Positions 34,968 to 42,656 of a stretch of DNA of 64,000 nucleotides are shown here, piece after piece. Under the pieces are notes generated by a model, which ran no database searches, had not been told where the DNA came from, and saw only the letters and a list, made by a program, of their open reading frames with translations. How positions within the stretch are numbered: the stretch's first letter is position 1; every line of letters starts with the position of its first letter. A program made the translations under genes and the position numbers. Source of the stretch: Gemmata massiliana (GTDB lineage Bacteria; Planctomycetota; Planctomycetia; Gemmatales; Gemmataceae); the NCBI RefSeq assembly GCF_901538265.1, contig NZ_LR593886.1:2650843-2714842 (forward strand), in the 5' to 3' direction.

Positions 34968-36068
34968 ATGGGTGCAACCGTGTCTGTGCTCCTTCGCACT
35001 TCGGTCGTTGTGGCCCTCGCGGCCGTGCTCGCGTGCCTCCCCGCGTGCGGGAAGAAAGATGGCGACGGCAAGATCAAGATCGGTGTCGTTACCAACTGCA
35101 CCGCTGACTTTTGGAGCATCTGCGAGGCCGGCGCGAACAAGGCGGCCAGCGAGAACGGCGTTGAGTTGCAGTTCCGCCAGCCGGAAAAGGCGTTCGACGC
35201 GGCCGTTCAGATGCCCATCGTCGAAGCCTGGGCGAAACAGGGGCTCAACGGGATCGCGGTGAGTGTCATCGACCCCGACGGGCAAACCGAAGACCTCACG
35301 CGGATCGCCAAGAAGGTTCCGCTCCTCACGATGGACAACGACGCTGACAAGACCGGGCGACTGTGCTACGTCGGCATCGACAACTACGAGGGCGGCAAAG
35401 CGGTCGGGCGCCTGGTGAAGAAGGCGCTGCCCAACGGTGGTACCATCGGGGTCTTCATCGGCAGCACCAAATCGGCTAACGGCAAGGCCCGTACCCAGGG
35501 CGTGCTCGACGAACTCGCGGGCCAAAAGGACGCGCCGGGCGTGAAGGGCACGCACCCGCAAAAGGGCGATCTCGAAGTGCGCACTTACGGGAAGTACCAC
35601 CTCGTGGACGGCGCCGCGAAGGAAGACAACGGCCCGGATAACGCTCAGAAGACTGTCGGGGCGGTTCTGGCCCGCGTGAAGGGGCTGCCGAACCTCTGCA
35701 TGGTCGGCCTCTACGCCTACAACCCGCCGGCGATCCTCAACGACGCCAAAGCCAAGTCGATGGCGAAGGATATCAAGATCATCGGCTTCGACGAGGACTG
35801 GGAAACGCTCAAGGGGATTGCTGCGGGCGAGATCGAAGCTACGGTCGTGCAAGACCCGTTCGCATACGGCTACAAGTCCGTGGAGGCGCTCGCGGCGAAC
35901 GCGAAGGGCGATACCTCGAAACTCGTGAAGGAACCGATTCCCTACCGCATCGTGACGAAGGACGGCGCGGCGGACGAAGCGGTCAACGGGCTGGTCGTGA
36001 AGTTCCCGAAGGTCGCGGAATTTGAAGCGAAATTGCGTTCCGACATCGCTTCCGTGCCGAAGAAATAA
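34968..36068 (+). CDS. Sugar ABC transporter substrate-binding lipoprotein (RbsB/periplasmic-binding type I)
   Basis: The 366-residue protein captures a sugar or related ligand outside the cytoplasmic membrane and hands it to the permease. The signal VVVALAAVLACLPACGKK offers lipidation at Cys23 or Cys27. The body has the two-lobe pattern of the ribose/galactose-binding family: IGVVTNCTADFWSICEAGAN, VSVIDPDGQTEDLTRIAKKV, PLLTMDNDADKTGRLCYVGI, GTIGVFIGSTKSANGKARTQ and IIGFDEDWETLKGIAAGEIE. ATG 34968 precedes the signal; a downstream GTG is possible. The ATPase and permease follow, forming a complete uptake system. The ligand is unknown. Confidence 0.92.
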   Translation: MGATVSVLLRTSVVVALAAVLACLPACGKKDGDGKIKIGVVTNCTADFWSICEAGANKAASENGVELQFRQPEKAFDAAVQMPIVEAWAKQGLNGIAVSVIDPDGQTEDLTRIAKKVPLLTMDNDADKTGRLCYVGIDNYEGGKAVGRLVKKALPNGGTIGVFIGSTKSANGKARTQGVLDELAGQKDAPGVKGTHPQKGDLEVRTYGKYHLVDGAAKEDNGPDNAQKTVGAVLARVKGLPNLCMVGLYAYNPPAILNDAKAKSMAKDIKIIGFDEDWETLKGIAAGEIEATVVQDPFAYGYKSVEALAANAKGDTSKLVKEPIPYRIVTKDGAADEAVNGLVVKFPKVAEFEAKLRSDIASVPKK

Positions 36069-36201
36069 CAACAGAGCAACGGGTGCTCTTCTGGGTGCCC
36101 GCTCGGATATCACTTAACGAGTCGTGCCCGCACGAGTGCGCCCAGTGGCGCTCGTGTGGGTGTGGTTCGCCCGTCCGGTCTCGCACCTCCCGCACACGCT
36201 T

Positions 36202-37716
36202 ATGCCCACACCCCGGATCGCAGTCACGAACGCCCGCAAGCAGTTCCCCGGCGTCCTGGCGCTCGACGGCGTTTCGCTCACGCTCGCTCCCGGCGAGGTG
36301 CTCGCGGTCGTCGGCGAGAACGGGGCCGGTAAGTCCACGCTCATGAAGATCGTCGCGGGCGTTTACACGCCGGACGACGGCGAGGTGCGACTGGACGGCG
36401 AGCCGATCCGGTTTCGCGGCCCGGCCGAAGCGATCGCCGCAGGCGTCAGCCTCATTCACCAGGAACTGAACCTCGCCGAGAACCTCACCGTCACGGACAA
36501 CCTGTTCCTCGGGCGCGAGGCGACGCTCGCCGGGGCGCTCCGCGTGCTCGACCGGCGCTCGATGAACGAGCGCGCCGTAGGGCTTCTCTCGCGCGTCGGG
36601 TTGCCCGAGTCCCGCGCGCACATGCGGGTGGAGAGCCTCCCGCCGGGCGAGAAACAGCTCGTCGAAATTGCCCGCGCGCTCGGGACCGATGTCCGCGTCC
36701 TCATCATGGACGAACCGACGTCGAGCCTCACGCAGAAGGAAACCGAGCAACTGTATCTGGTCATCGACGCGCTCAAAGCGGCGGGCGTGTCGGTGCTGTA
36801 CATCTCGCACCGGCTCGCAGAAGTGAAACGCGTCGCCGATCGAGTTACCGTGCTGCGAGACGGGCGCAATGCGGGCGAGTTGGCGAAATCCGAGATCACG
36901 CACGACAACATGGTCAAGCTGATGGTCGGCCGCGATCTGAAGCAATTCTACCCGAAGGTCCACCGCACCGGGACCGGGGGCGCGCCGGTGCTCAGCGCAC
37001 GCGGCGTGCGCTTCACCGGTGGCCCTGCAACTCCGGCAGATTTTGAGGTGCGCGCCGGTGAAATCCTGGGCATGGCGGGGTTAGTTGGCGCCGGGCGCAC
37101 CGAACTTTCGGAAGCCGTTTTCGGCGTGCGGTCGCTCGTTGCGGGCGAGTTGTTGCTTAACGGCGGGCCGCTGCGCGTGCGCTCCCCTCAAGACGCGATC
37201 GCCGCGGGCATCCTGCTCGTGCCCGAGGACCGCCGGCTCCACGGGCTGGTTCTGGCCGAGGGCGTGGGATTCAATTTGAGCCTCCCGAACCTGGACAAAC
37301 TCGGTTCGGTTCTCGGCGTAAACCGGCGCGAAGAGGCTCAACTGCACCGCACCTGGATCGACCGGCTCCGCGTGAAAACGCCGAGCGCGGCCCAACCGGT
37401 CGGGCTGCTCTCCGGCGGGAACCAGCAGAAGGTCGTGTACGGCAAGTGGCTCGCACGCGGGCCGAAGTTGCTCATTCTCGACGAACCGACCCGCGGCGTG
37501 GACGTCGGCGCGAAGGCCGAGATCTATGCCCTGGTCGACGAACTCGCGGGGAAGGGCGTCGCGGTGTGGATGATTACGAGCGACATGGAAGAACTGCTCG
37601 GCATGTCCGATCGCGTGGTGGTGATGCACGAGGGGCACGTCGCCGGGGAACTGGCGGGCACGAAGTTAACGGAGGAAGCGGTGATGCGACTCGCGACCGG
37701 GGGACCAGCGACATGA
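36202..37716 (+). CDS. Sugar ABC transporter ATPase with two nucleotide-binding domains (RbsA-like)
   Basis: The 504-residue protein powers uptake through the permease encoded next. The first half has Walker A GENGAGKST from residue 38, signature SLPPGEKQLVEIARALG and Walker B VLIMDEPTSSLT. The second has a degenerate Walker A, GLVGAGRTE (no GKS/T), but good signature LSGGNQQKVVYGKWLA and Walker B LLILDEPTRGVDVG. This asymmetric pattern is normal for the RbsA/MglA family. ATG 36202 is preferred because the alignment begins at TPRIAVTNARKQFPGVLALD; an upstream GTG at 36124 would add 26 unusual residues. The stop overlaps the permease start by 4 bp. Confidence 0.92.
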   Translation: MPTPRIAVTNARKQFPGVLALDGVSLTLAPGEVLAVVGENGAGKSTLMKIVAGVYTPDDGEVRLDGEPIRFRGPAEAIAAGVSLIHQELNLAENLTVTDNLFLGREATLAGALRVLDRRSMNERAVGLLSRVGLPESRAHMRVESLPPGEKQLVEIARALGTDVRVLIMDEPTSSLTQKETEQLYLVIDALKAAGVSVLYISHRLAEVKRVADRVTVLRDGRNAGELAKSEITHDNMVKLMVGRDLKQFYPKVHRTGTGGAPVLSARGVRFTGGPATPADFEVRAGEILGMAGLVGAGRTELSEAVFGVRSLVAGELLLNGGPLRVRSPQDAIAAGILLVPEDRRLHGLVLAEGVGFNLSLPNLDKLGSVLGVNRREEAQLHRTWIDRLRVKTPSAAQPVGLLSGGNQQKVVYGKWLARGPKLLILDEPTRGVDVGAKAEIYALVDELAGKGVAVWMITSDMEELLGMSDRVVVMHEGHVAGELAGTKLTEEAVMRLATGGPAT

Positions 37717-38690
37717 TGCGGATTCTGGGCGTGCTGGGGCTGGTGTTGGTGCTGTACGGCGCACTGTTCGCCTCGCACGACAAGGCCGGCGAGGTCGGCA
37801 ACCTGATCGACGTGGCGAACTACCAGGGGCAGTACGGCATCATCACGCTCGGCGCGGCGCTCGTCATCATCACCGGCGGCATCGACTTGTCCGTCGGCTC
37901 CGTCGTCGCGTGCGGCGCGGTCCTGTTCGGCCTACTGACGACCCGCGGCGTCCACCCGTACCTCGCAGTGCCGATCGTCGTCCTGTTCGGTACGGGCGTC
38001 GGCCTTACCAACGGGTTGCTCATTACGCGGCTCCGGCTCCAGCCGTTCTTAGTCACGTTGTGCGGGATGTTCATCTTCCGCGGGGTGGCTCGCCTGCTCG
38101 GGGACACGGTGAGCATGTCTCGCGTGACCCAGGCCCAGCCCGAGTTCGGCCCGGCGCTCCGTAATCTCCGCTACGTCCTCGTTGGTAAGAGCCCGGCCGA
38201 CGGCGAACTCGTGTTCCCGGCCCAATTCGCCCTGCTTTTGATTCTCGCTGCTGTGATCGGGTTCTTCCTGCACCGGACCGCCTACGGGCGCTACTGGTAC
38301 GCCATCGGGCACAGCGAACTGGCCGCGAAGTACGCCGGGGTGAACGTAAACCGGCACCGCTTGTCGGTGTACGTCGCGTGCTCGGCGCTCGCGGCTCTAG
38401 CGGGGACGCTCCTGTTCCTCAACTCGCCCTCGGTACAGTCCGACAACGCCGGGCTTGGTTGGGAACTGTACGCGATCCTCGGGGCCGTGCTCGGCGGGTG
38501 CAGCCTGCGCGGGGGCGAGGGCACGGCCGTGGGCATGGTACTCGGCGCGATGGTGCTGCCGATCATCGAGAGCATCGTCAATTTCCGGGGCGACAAGAGT
38601 GACGTGATCCCGGCCGTGGTCGGCGTGACGCTCCTCATCGGTACCGTTGTGGACGAACTGATCCGCCGGCGCTCGCGGGTCCACAGGTAG
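37713..38690 (+). CDS. Sugar ABC transporter permease (RbsC/BPD_transp_2 type)
   Basis: The 325-residue inner-membrane protein has about ten helices and family landmarks: NYQGQYGIITLGAALVIITG, the GGIDLSVGSVVACGAVLFGL loop, TLCGMFIFRGVARLL and the ATPase-contact region AYGRYWYAIGHSELAAKYAG. The C-terminal segment NAGLGWELYAILGAVLGGCS with GGEGTAVGMVLGAMVLPIIE is also typical. It starts at 37713 within the ATGA overlap with the ATPase gene (another ATG follows at 37716), so the two are translationally coupled. Together the three genes form one importer. Confidence 0.93.
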   Translation: MMRILGVLGLVLVLYGALFASHDKAGEVGNLIDVANYQGQYGIITLGAALVIITGGIDLSVGSVVACGAVLFGLLTTRGVHPYLAVPIVVLFGTGVGLTNGLLITRLRLQPFLVTLCGMFIFRGVARLLGDTVSMSRVTQAQPEFGPALRNLRYVLVGKSPADGELVFPAQFALLLILAAVIGFFLHRTAYGRYWYAIGHSELAAKYAGVNVNRHRLSVYVACSALAALAGTLLFLNSPSVQSDNAGLGWELYAILGAVLGGCSLRGGEGTAVGMVLGAMVLPIIESIVNFRGDKSDVIPAVVGVTLLIGTVVDELIRRRSRVHR

Positions 38691-38713
38691 CGGCGCCATG
38701 CCCGAGAACCCGT

Positions 38714-39067
38714 TTGCCGGCGATTTGCGCGGCTCGCGGAGCAGGAACCTGTGAACTGGGCGGCCTCGCGCTGGTCTTCGCGGAAGCGTCCGGTTGCCGC
38801 GCCGAATGGGAACTCGGGCTGAAGGGGTGGAACGTGAGAGAGTCAATGGTGGTCAACGGGTGGAAGGCCGAGGGACGTGCCGAAGGGCGCACGGAGGGGC
38901 GTGCGGAGGCTCTGCTCGCGGTGCTGGAGGAAAAGTTCGGAAGCGTGCCACAAGATCTAGTCGACACCGTTCGTGCCACGACCGACGCGGACAAGCTCCG
39001 GCAGTGGGTCGGCGCGGCCGTTCGCGCCGAGACATTGGAGGCGTTCCGCGCGGCGATCGGTGGGTGA
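38714..39067 (+). pseudogene. 5'-truncated remnant of a Rpn/DUF4351-like planctomycete protein
   Basis: The frame encodes ELGGLALVFAEASGCRAEWE, then GWNVRESMVVNGWKAEGRAE, then GRTEGRAEALLAVLEEKFGS and a helical end, AVRAETLEAFRAAIGG. This resembles only the C-terminal third of a large family in which a nuclease-like or hypothetical body is followed by an Arg/Glu-rich EGRxEGR linker. The expected N-terminal part is missing, and an upstream ATG (38698) reads 18 codons into a stop. Codon use is high-GC like its neighbours. It is probably a deletion scar adjacent to the ABC operon. Family naming is from memory and uncertain. Confidence 0.5.
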
Positions 39068-39354
39068 CACCGGGGCCGGTTCCCGCTTCTAGTGACACCG
39101 CGTTGTCACTTCTCAAGCCGCGCCGCTCGCGCCCTGCCTCAATTCGCTCGATTTCTTGTGAGTCCGTGCGGCGAACGCTTGCTTTCCCCGTGCGCCGTCC
39201 CTACCATCATGCCCATATCACCACGGCAGTTCGGCGTGGGAGGTCACACGTAGCGGGCGCCCCGAGGACGACGGTGCCCGCGGGTCCGCGGTCGGGATCA
39301 CCCGGCACCACGCACGGACGGCGGCCCCTCCCCGCACCAGGACGGAGGCGACGT

Positions 39355-39744
39355 ATGGGGAGAAAAAAGGTGGACGCCTCCGCGGTTTCGCTCACCTCGC
39401 TCCGGGCGGCACGCCTGTACCGCCTGCTCACTCTGCTCCGCAACGGCCCCCAAACGCGCGCGGCGCTCCTCCGGCGGCTCAAACTCGACGTCCGCGGATT
39501 CTACCGCGACCTCGAATCGCTCCGCGCGCTGGGCATCGAGGTGAACGTCGGCGACGACACCAAGTACACGCTGGTGGGCGAGGTGGACGACGCGCTCGCG
39601 AAACTGCCGTTCCCCGACCCCGGGCTGAACGTGCGCGACGCGCTTCAGCTCTCGATCGGTAACTCTTCCGCCCACCGCAAGTTGAAACAGCGGGTCAATT
39701 CGTTCCTGAACGGTCCGCGTGGCGGGCCGAACAAGCCGCGCTGA
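39355..39744 (+). CDS. Small winged-helix transcriptional regulator
   Basis: The 129-residue protein begins MGRKKVDASAVSLTSLRAAR. A helix-turn-helix follows: LYRLLTLLRNGPQTRAALLR then LKLDVRGFYRDLESLRALGI, a layout common to HTH_11/DeoR-like helices (compare YafY-type regulators). The wing is EVNVGDDTKYTLVGEVDDAL. No ligand-binding WYL domain follows, which would make it a DNA-binding-only protein. GGAGGCG lies 5 nt before ATG 39355, a very good site. The next feature is a perfect palindromic terminator. Targets unknown; the convergent neighbour encodes a secreted protein. Confidence 0.75.
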   Translation: MGRKKVDASAVSLTSLRAARLYRLLTLLRNGPQTRAALLRRLKLDVRGFYRDLESLRALGIEVNVGDDTKYTLVGEVDDALAKLPFPDPGLNVRDALQLSIGNSSAHRKLKQRVNSFLNGPRGGPNKPR

Positions 39745-39760
39745 GCAAGTGATGTGAACG

Positions 39761-39802
39761 AAGCACAGCGGCCCCGGTCAATTGACCGGGGCCGCTGTGC
39801 TT
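39761..39802 (+). terminator. 42-nt perfect palindrome with T-rich tail
   Basis: The complement of 39761-39781 is exactly 39782-39802, so both strands fold into a 21-bp stem with practically no loop. The plus strand continues ttgttctt after the stem. It is placed 17 nt after the regulator's stop and is a plausible terminator, possibly for both directions. Confidence 0.8.
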
Positions 39803-39815
39803 TTGTTCTTCGCTT

Positions 39816-39887
39816 CTGTAGCCGGCCTCTGCGAGGCCGGGGAGCCATAGACATGAGACTCCCCGGCCTCGCAGAGGCCGGCTACAG
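39816..39887. repeat. Compound palindrome (29-bp stem), REP-like
   Basis: Arms 39816-39844 and 39859-39887 are perfectly complementary around a 14-nt loop. Each arm is itself a smaller palindrome (ccggcctc-tgc-gaggccgg), so several alternative folds exist. It lies between the ends of convergent genes. A separately built palindrome of the same logic lies at 55731-55816. Confidence 0.75.
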
Positions 39888-39903
39888 AATACCATTCGCG
39901 CGC

Positions 39904-40782
39904 TTACTTCTTCTTGAACTCCTTGCGCATGGTGCGGACGTTGTCTTGCACCACGAGCGGCAGCTTCGAGCGGAGCAGGTTCGCGCCGTCGAACCACCCG
40001 GTCGGTTCGGCGAACACGATATGCTGTTCGACGAACAGCGCGCCGGCTGGTTCCGCGAGCTTGGTGATCTTCAGGTACATCGCGGCCCCGCCCCACGGGT
40101 TCGGGTTACCGACTTTCGTCTGCCCCCCCGTCTTCGTGATCGAGCGCCACTCGTTCGGGAACTCTTTGTCGTCGCGGAACCGGGGATCGACTTCCGCCGC
40201 GGCCAGGACCGAGTCCCCGTTGCGGCTCCACATCGCGTGTCCGGTCGCCCGCAGGCGCACTTTTTCCAGGAAGTCGAACTCGATGGTCCCGTAACCCTCG
40301 CGCTTCTCGTCGCCCTTCTTGATCTCGATGTTCCGCTTAGTCAGTTCGGCCGCGGGCAGCGGGCCGCCCTTACCTCCACCGCTCGCCTTGCCCGCGCCGA
40401 TTAACTTGTCGAGGAACTTTTCGTCCTCCAGCAGTTTGAAGTCGCCGTACACGACGAACCACACGTCCACGGCCCGTGCCGGCGCGGTCTTGTCCGCCGG
40501 TTCGAGGTCGCGGATCTTCATCACCTGCGGCGCCACCACGGAGTCGCGGACGAACTCCTCGTAGTTGTAGTCGGTCCCGATCGCCGATTTGATGATCGCC
40601 TTCTGCTTGTCCGCGGCTAGCCCGTCGGCCATCGTCGGCGCCGGGAACTTGGCCTTCGCGTCGGTGCCGACCTCGAGTCCCGGGTCCATCAGGCGCTTGA
40701 ACAGCGGGTTCTGCTCGTCGTGCTTGTCGCCCGCGGGTTGAGCGGGCGCGAGCGCCAGGGCCGCGAGAAGTATTGTGCTCAT
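39904..40782 (-). CDS. Secreted hypothetical protein
   Basis: A 292-residue protein with a short signal peptide (MSTILLAALALAPAQPAG). The body has PLFKRLMDPGLEVGTDAKAK, DVWFVVYGDFKLLEDEKFLD, RLRATGHAMWSRNGDSVLAA and FVEQHIVFAEPTGWFDGANL. A Gly/Lys-rich linker (GAGKASGGGKGGPLP) divides it near residue 135. I do not recognise a named domain. Proteins of this style are common exported hypotheticals of planctomycetes. It precedes the end of the following gene by 19 nt on the same strand, so both may be cotranscribed. Confidence 0.7.
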   Translation of the reverse strand: MSTILLAALALAPAQPAGDKHDEQNPLFKRLMDPGLEVGTDAKAKFPAPTMADGLAADKQKAIIKSAIGTDYNYEEFVRDSVVAPQVMKIRDLEPADKTAPARAVDVWFVVYGDFKLLEDEKFLDKLIGAGKASGGGKGGPLPAAELTKRNIEIKKGDEKREGYGTIEFDFLEKVRLRATGHAMWSRNGDSVLAAAEVDPRFRDDKEFPNEWRSITKTGGQTKVGNPNPWGGAAMYLKITKLAEPAGALFVEQHIVFAEPTGWFDGANLLRSKLPLVVQDNVRTMRKEFKKK

Positions 40783-40801
40783 CGTGATTCTTCCTGAAAC
40801 G

Positions 40802-41752
40802 TTAGGGACGAGCCCCGGCCGTTAGCTTCCGCAAACCGGCTTCGAGAGCGCGGGCTTCGTCGGGGGTGAACTTGGTCCTCCCGACCAGTTCGCGCAGTTC
40901 GGGCGGGACCGCCATCTCTAACCGATACGGGGGCAACTTGTCCACCGCGAACGCGATTTCTGAGGGGACGCCGAATCGATTGAATTCTTCGCGATCAGGC
41001 ACTAGTTCCGCCTCGTCGATACAACTCGGTTCGAGCCACACTAGCCGTGTCAGGTCGCCGCATTCTCCGCGATCACCCAGGAGCTGCCAGAGCAGTACGT
41101 CGAGTGTGCCGGTCTTCGTGTCCACAAGCAACGCATAGCGGTAGCGGATCGTTTGGTGCTTGGTCCCGCAACGAACGGTAACCGGCGTATCGAGGAGAGC
41201 AAATGAGGGACCGTGTACCGGTATGATCGCCTGTTTCTGAATGCGGTAGCCCGTATCGAGAACTTGCTCCTCGATTTTGAGTACCCCTATTTCTACACCG
41301 TAGTGACGGGCGGTTTGTGACGTGACAATGGTATCGTGCCCGTTCGCTTTTGTACCCAGCCCGAGTCCGATTGCGCGCAATCGATATCGCGCGTATTCAC
41401 CTTGTCGCTCCTGCACTACATCCGCAACGAATGCAGTAAACATCCACCCGACCATGCGCACGACGCCCGCGCGCCCGAACTTGGGCATCAAGTTGTCCGG
41501 CACGCGCTCCACTTCGCTCGGGCGCACGCGCGGCAAACTCTTGATGACGAGGTGCGACCAGCCCTTCGGCGCCGCGCTCTCGATCACCGTTCCTGGGGCA
41601 ATGGTTTCGGGGGCGGACGCGGTCACGTCGTACTCGTCCACCCACGCGGGCGTCACGGGGTTCGGGCGCAACAGACGTATGGCCGCGCCGACCGTGGTCA
41701 GCACGGTGAGCGCGACGATGGTGAGAACCAGTAGCGCCTTCCGGACTCGCAT
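40802..41752 (-). CDS. Membrane-anchored hypothetical protein
   Basis: A 316-residue protein beginning MRVRKALLVLTIVALTVLTT, a signal-anchor, then a soluble region with WVDEYDVTASAPETIAPGTV, LMPKFGRAGVVRMVGWMFTA and TVRCGTKHQTIRYRYALLVD. The C-terminus (PPYRLEMAVPPELRELVGRT) resembles a small helical regulatory domain. ATG 41752 is chosen for the GAGGGG site about 5 nt upstream; an upstream extension is rich in Cys, Trp and Arg and looks non-coding. No family is recognised. It is probably transcribed ahead of the secreted protein gene at 39904. Confidence 0.7.
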   Translation of the reverse strand: MRVRKALLVLTIVALTVLTTVGAAIRLLRPNPVTPAWVDEYDVTASAPETIAPGTVIESAAPKGWSHLVIKSLPRVRPSEVERVPDNLMPKFGRAGVVRMVGWMFTAFVADVVQERQGEYARYRLRAIGLGLGTKANGHDTIVTSQTARHYGVEIGVLKIEEQVLDTGYRIQKQAIIPVHGPSFALLDTPVTVRCGTKHQTIRYRYALLVDTKTGTLDVLLWQLLGDRGECGDLTRLVWLEPSCIDEAELVPDREEFNRFGVPSEIAFAVDKLPPYRLEMAVPPELRELVGRTKFTPDEARALEAGLRKLTAGARP

Positions 41753-42307
41753 GTTCCCCTCGCACCAAGTGCGAGATTGAAGATACTCACACGCCGCGAA
41801 TCGAGAAGCACCTTTCTGCCCGTCGGCAAATCTGCCCCACAATCCGCATCTCTCCCAGCTTCAAATTGGCGCGCGGTTCGTGCGCGTTCAGCAATCGAAA
41901 ATCGTGCGGTCGAAATTGGCCGCGCCGCGGCAAGCTGCGTAGTTTGAGAGCCACAACGATTGGCCCGAAGTAGCACGGAAATCGACCCGGGACCGAGAAA
42001 ATTGTCAGTTCAGGAGCGCTCTGCGCTGGGTTCTGAGTACCCGGTACCTGACTATTGCGAAACCAATTTTCATTCACGTCAGATCACATCTACCGCGATA
42101 TTTCTGATGAGATAAAAAGCCGTTGGTGGCGGGGGAAGAAATCTCTTTCCACCCGTGAACAATGCTTTGAGAAAACTCGTATTTAAACAGAAATTCCACT
42201 AGTCAAGGAATTTGGATCGCGACAGAATCACGTGTAAGTTGACTCGCTGCCGGTTGGCTTGCTCGCCAGATGACCTCTGGCACCCCCCTCAATGCAGAAA
42301 GGTTTCC
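41753..42307. other. Long intergenic region, no gene seen
   Basis: 555 bases of relatively low GC between a divergent gene pair. Open frames here are short and lack coding character. Possible promoter-like A/T-rich patches occur near 42060-42200, before the small gene at 42308, but I could not settle a -35/-10 pair. Confidence 0.5.
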
Positions 42308-42520
42308 ATGAGCTTCCGCGCCCGTCTGTCGGTGTTCGCCCTCGAACAGCGCGAAAACCCGAGCGTGTCCGTTCTCGATCCGATCGGTGGCATCGCGCCG
42401 CCCCTGACCGAACCGGTCCCGCCGCCCCCGCCGACGACCCCGGTCGTTGTCGCCCCGACCACCCCGACCGATCCGCTGCTCGGCACCAACCCGATTTACC
42501 AGATCCCGCTCGTCCCGTGA
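42308..42520 (+). CDS. Small exported-type protein with planctomycete 'LEQRENPS' motif
   Basis: The 70-residue protein begins MSFRARLSVFALEQRENPSV, an N-terminal pattern (Arg-rich start, then LExRxxPS) found on many planctomycete exported proteins. A Pro-rich spacer (PPLTEPVPPPPPTTPVV) leads to a short C-terminus, LLGTNPIYQIPLVP. An AGAAAGG sequence lies 6 nt before ATG 42308 and a terminator follows at 42587, so it looks like a real single-gene unit despite its size. Function unknown. What remains may be just the leader of a formerly longer protein. Confidence 0.65.
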   Translation: MSFRARLSVFALEQRENPSVSVLDPIGGIAPPLTEPVPPPPPTTPVVVAPTTPTDPLLGTNPIYQIPLVP

Positions 42521-42586
42521 TGTGAACCCGCGCGGGCGCGCGGAACCGCTCCTCCCATCCGGGCGGTACGACGGGCCTGAAACGCG

Positions 42587-42621
42587 AACGGCCCCGACCA
42601 GAGGATCTGGTCGGGGCCGTT
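42587..42621 (+). terminator. Rho-independent terminator
   Basis: A 14-bp perfect stem (42587-42600 with 42608-42621, aacggccccgacca / tggtcggggccgtt) with a 7-nt loop is followed by tctttta. It is placed between the 70-residue gene and the convergent kinase gene and can serve both. Confidence 0.85.
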
Positions 42622-42656
42622 TCTTTTAGTTGAGTTTTAGTTGAGTTCGAGCGGGG

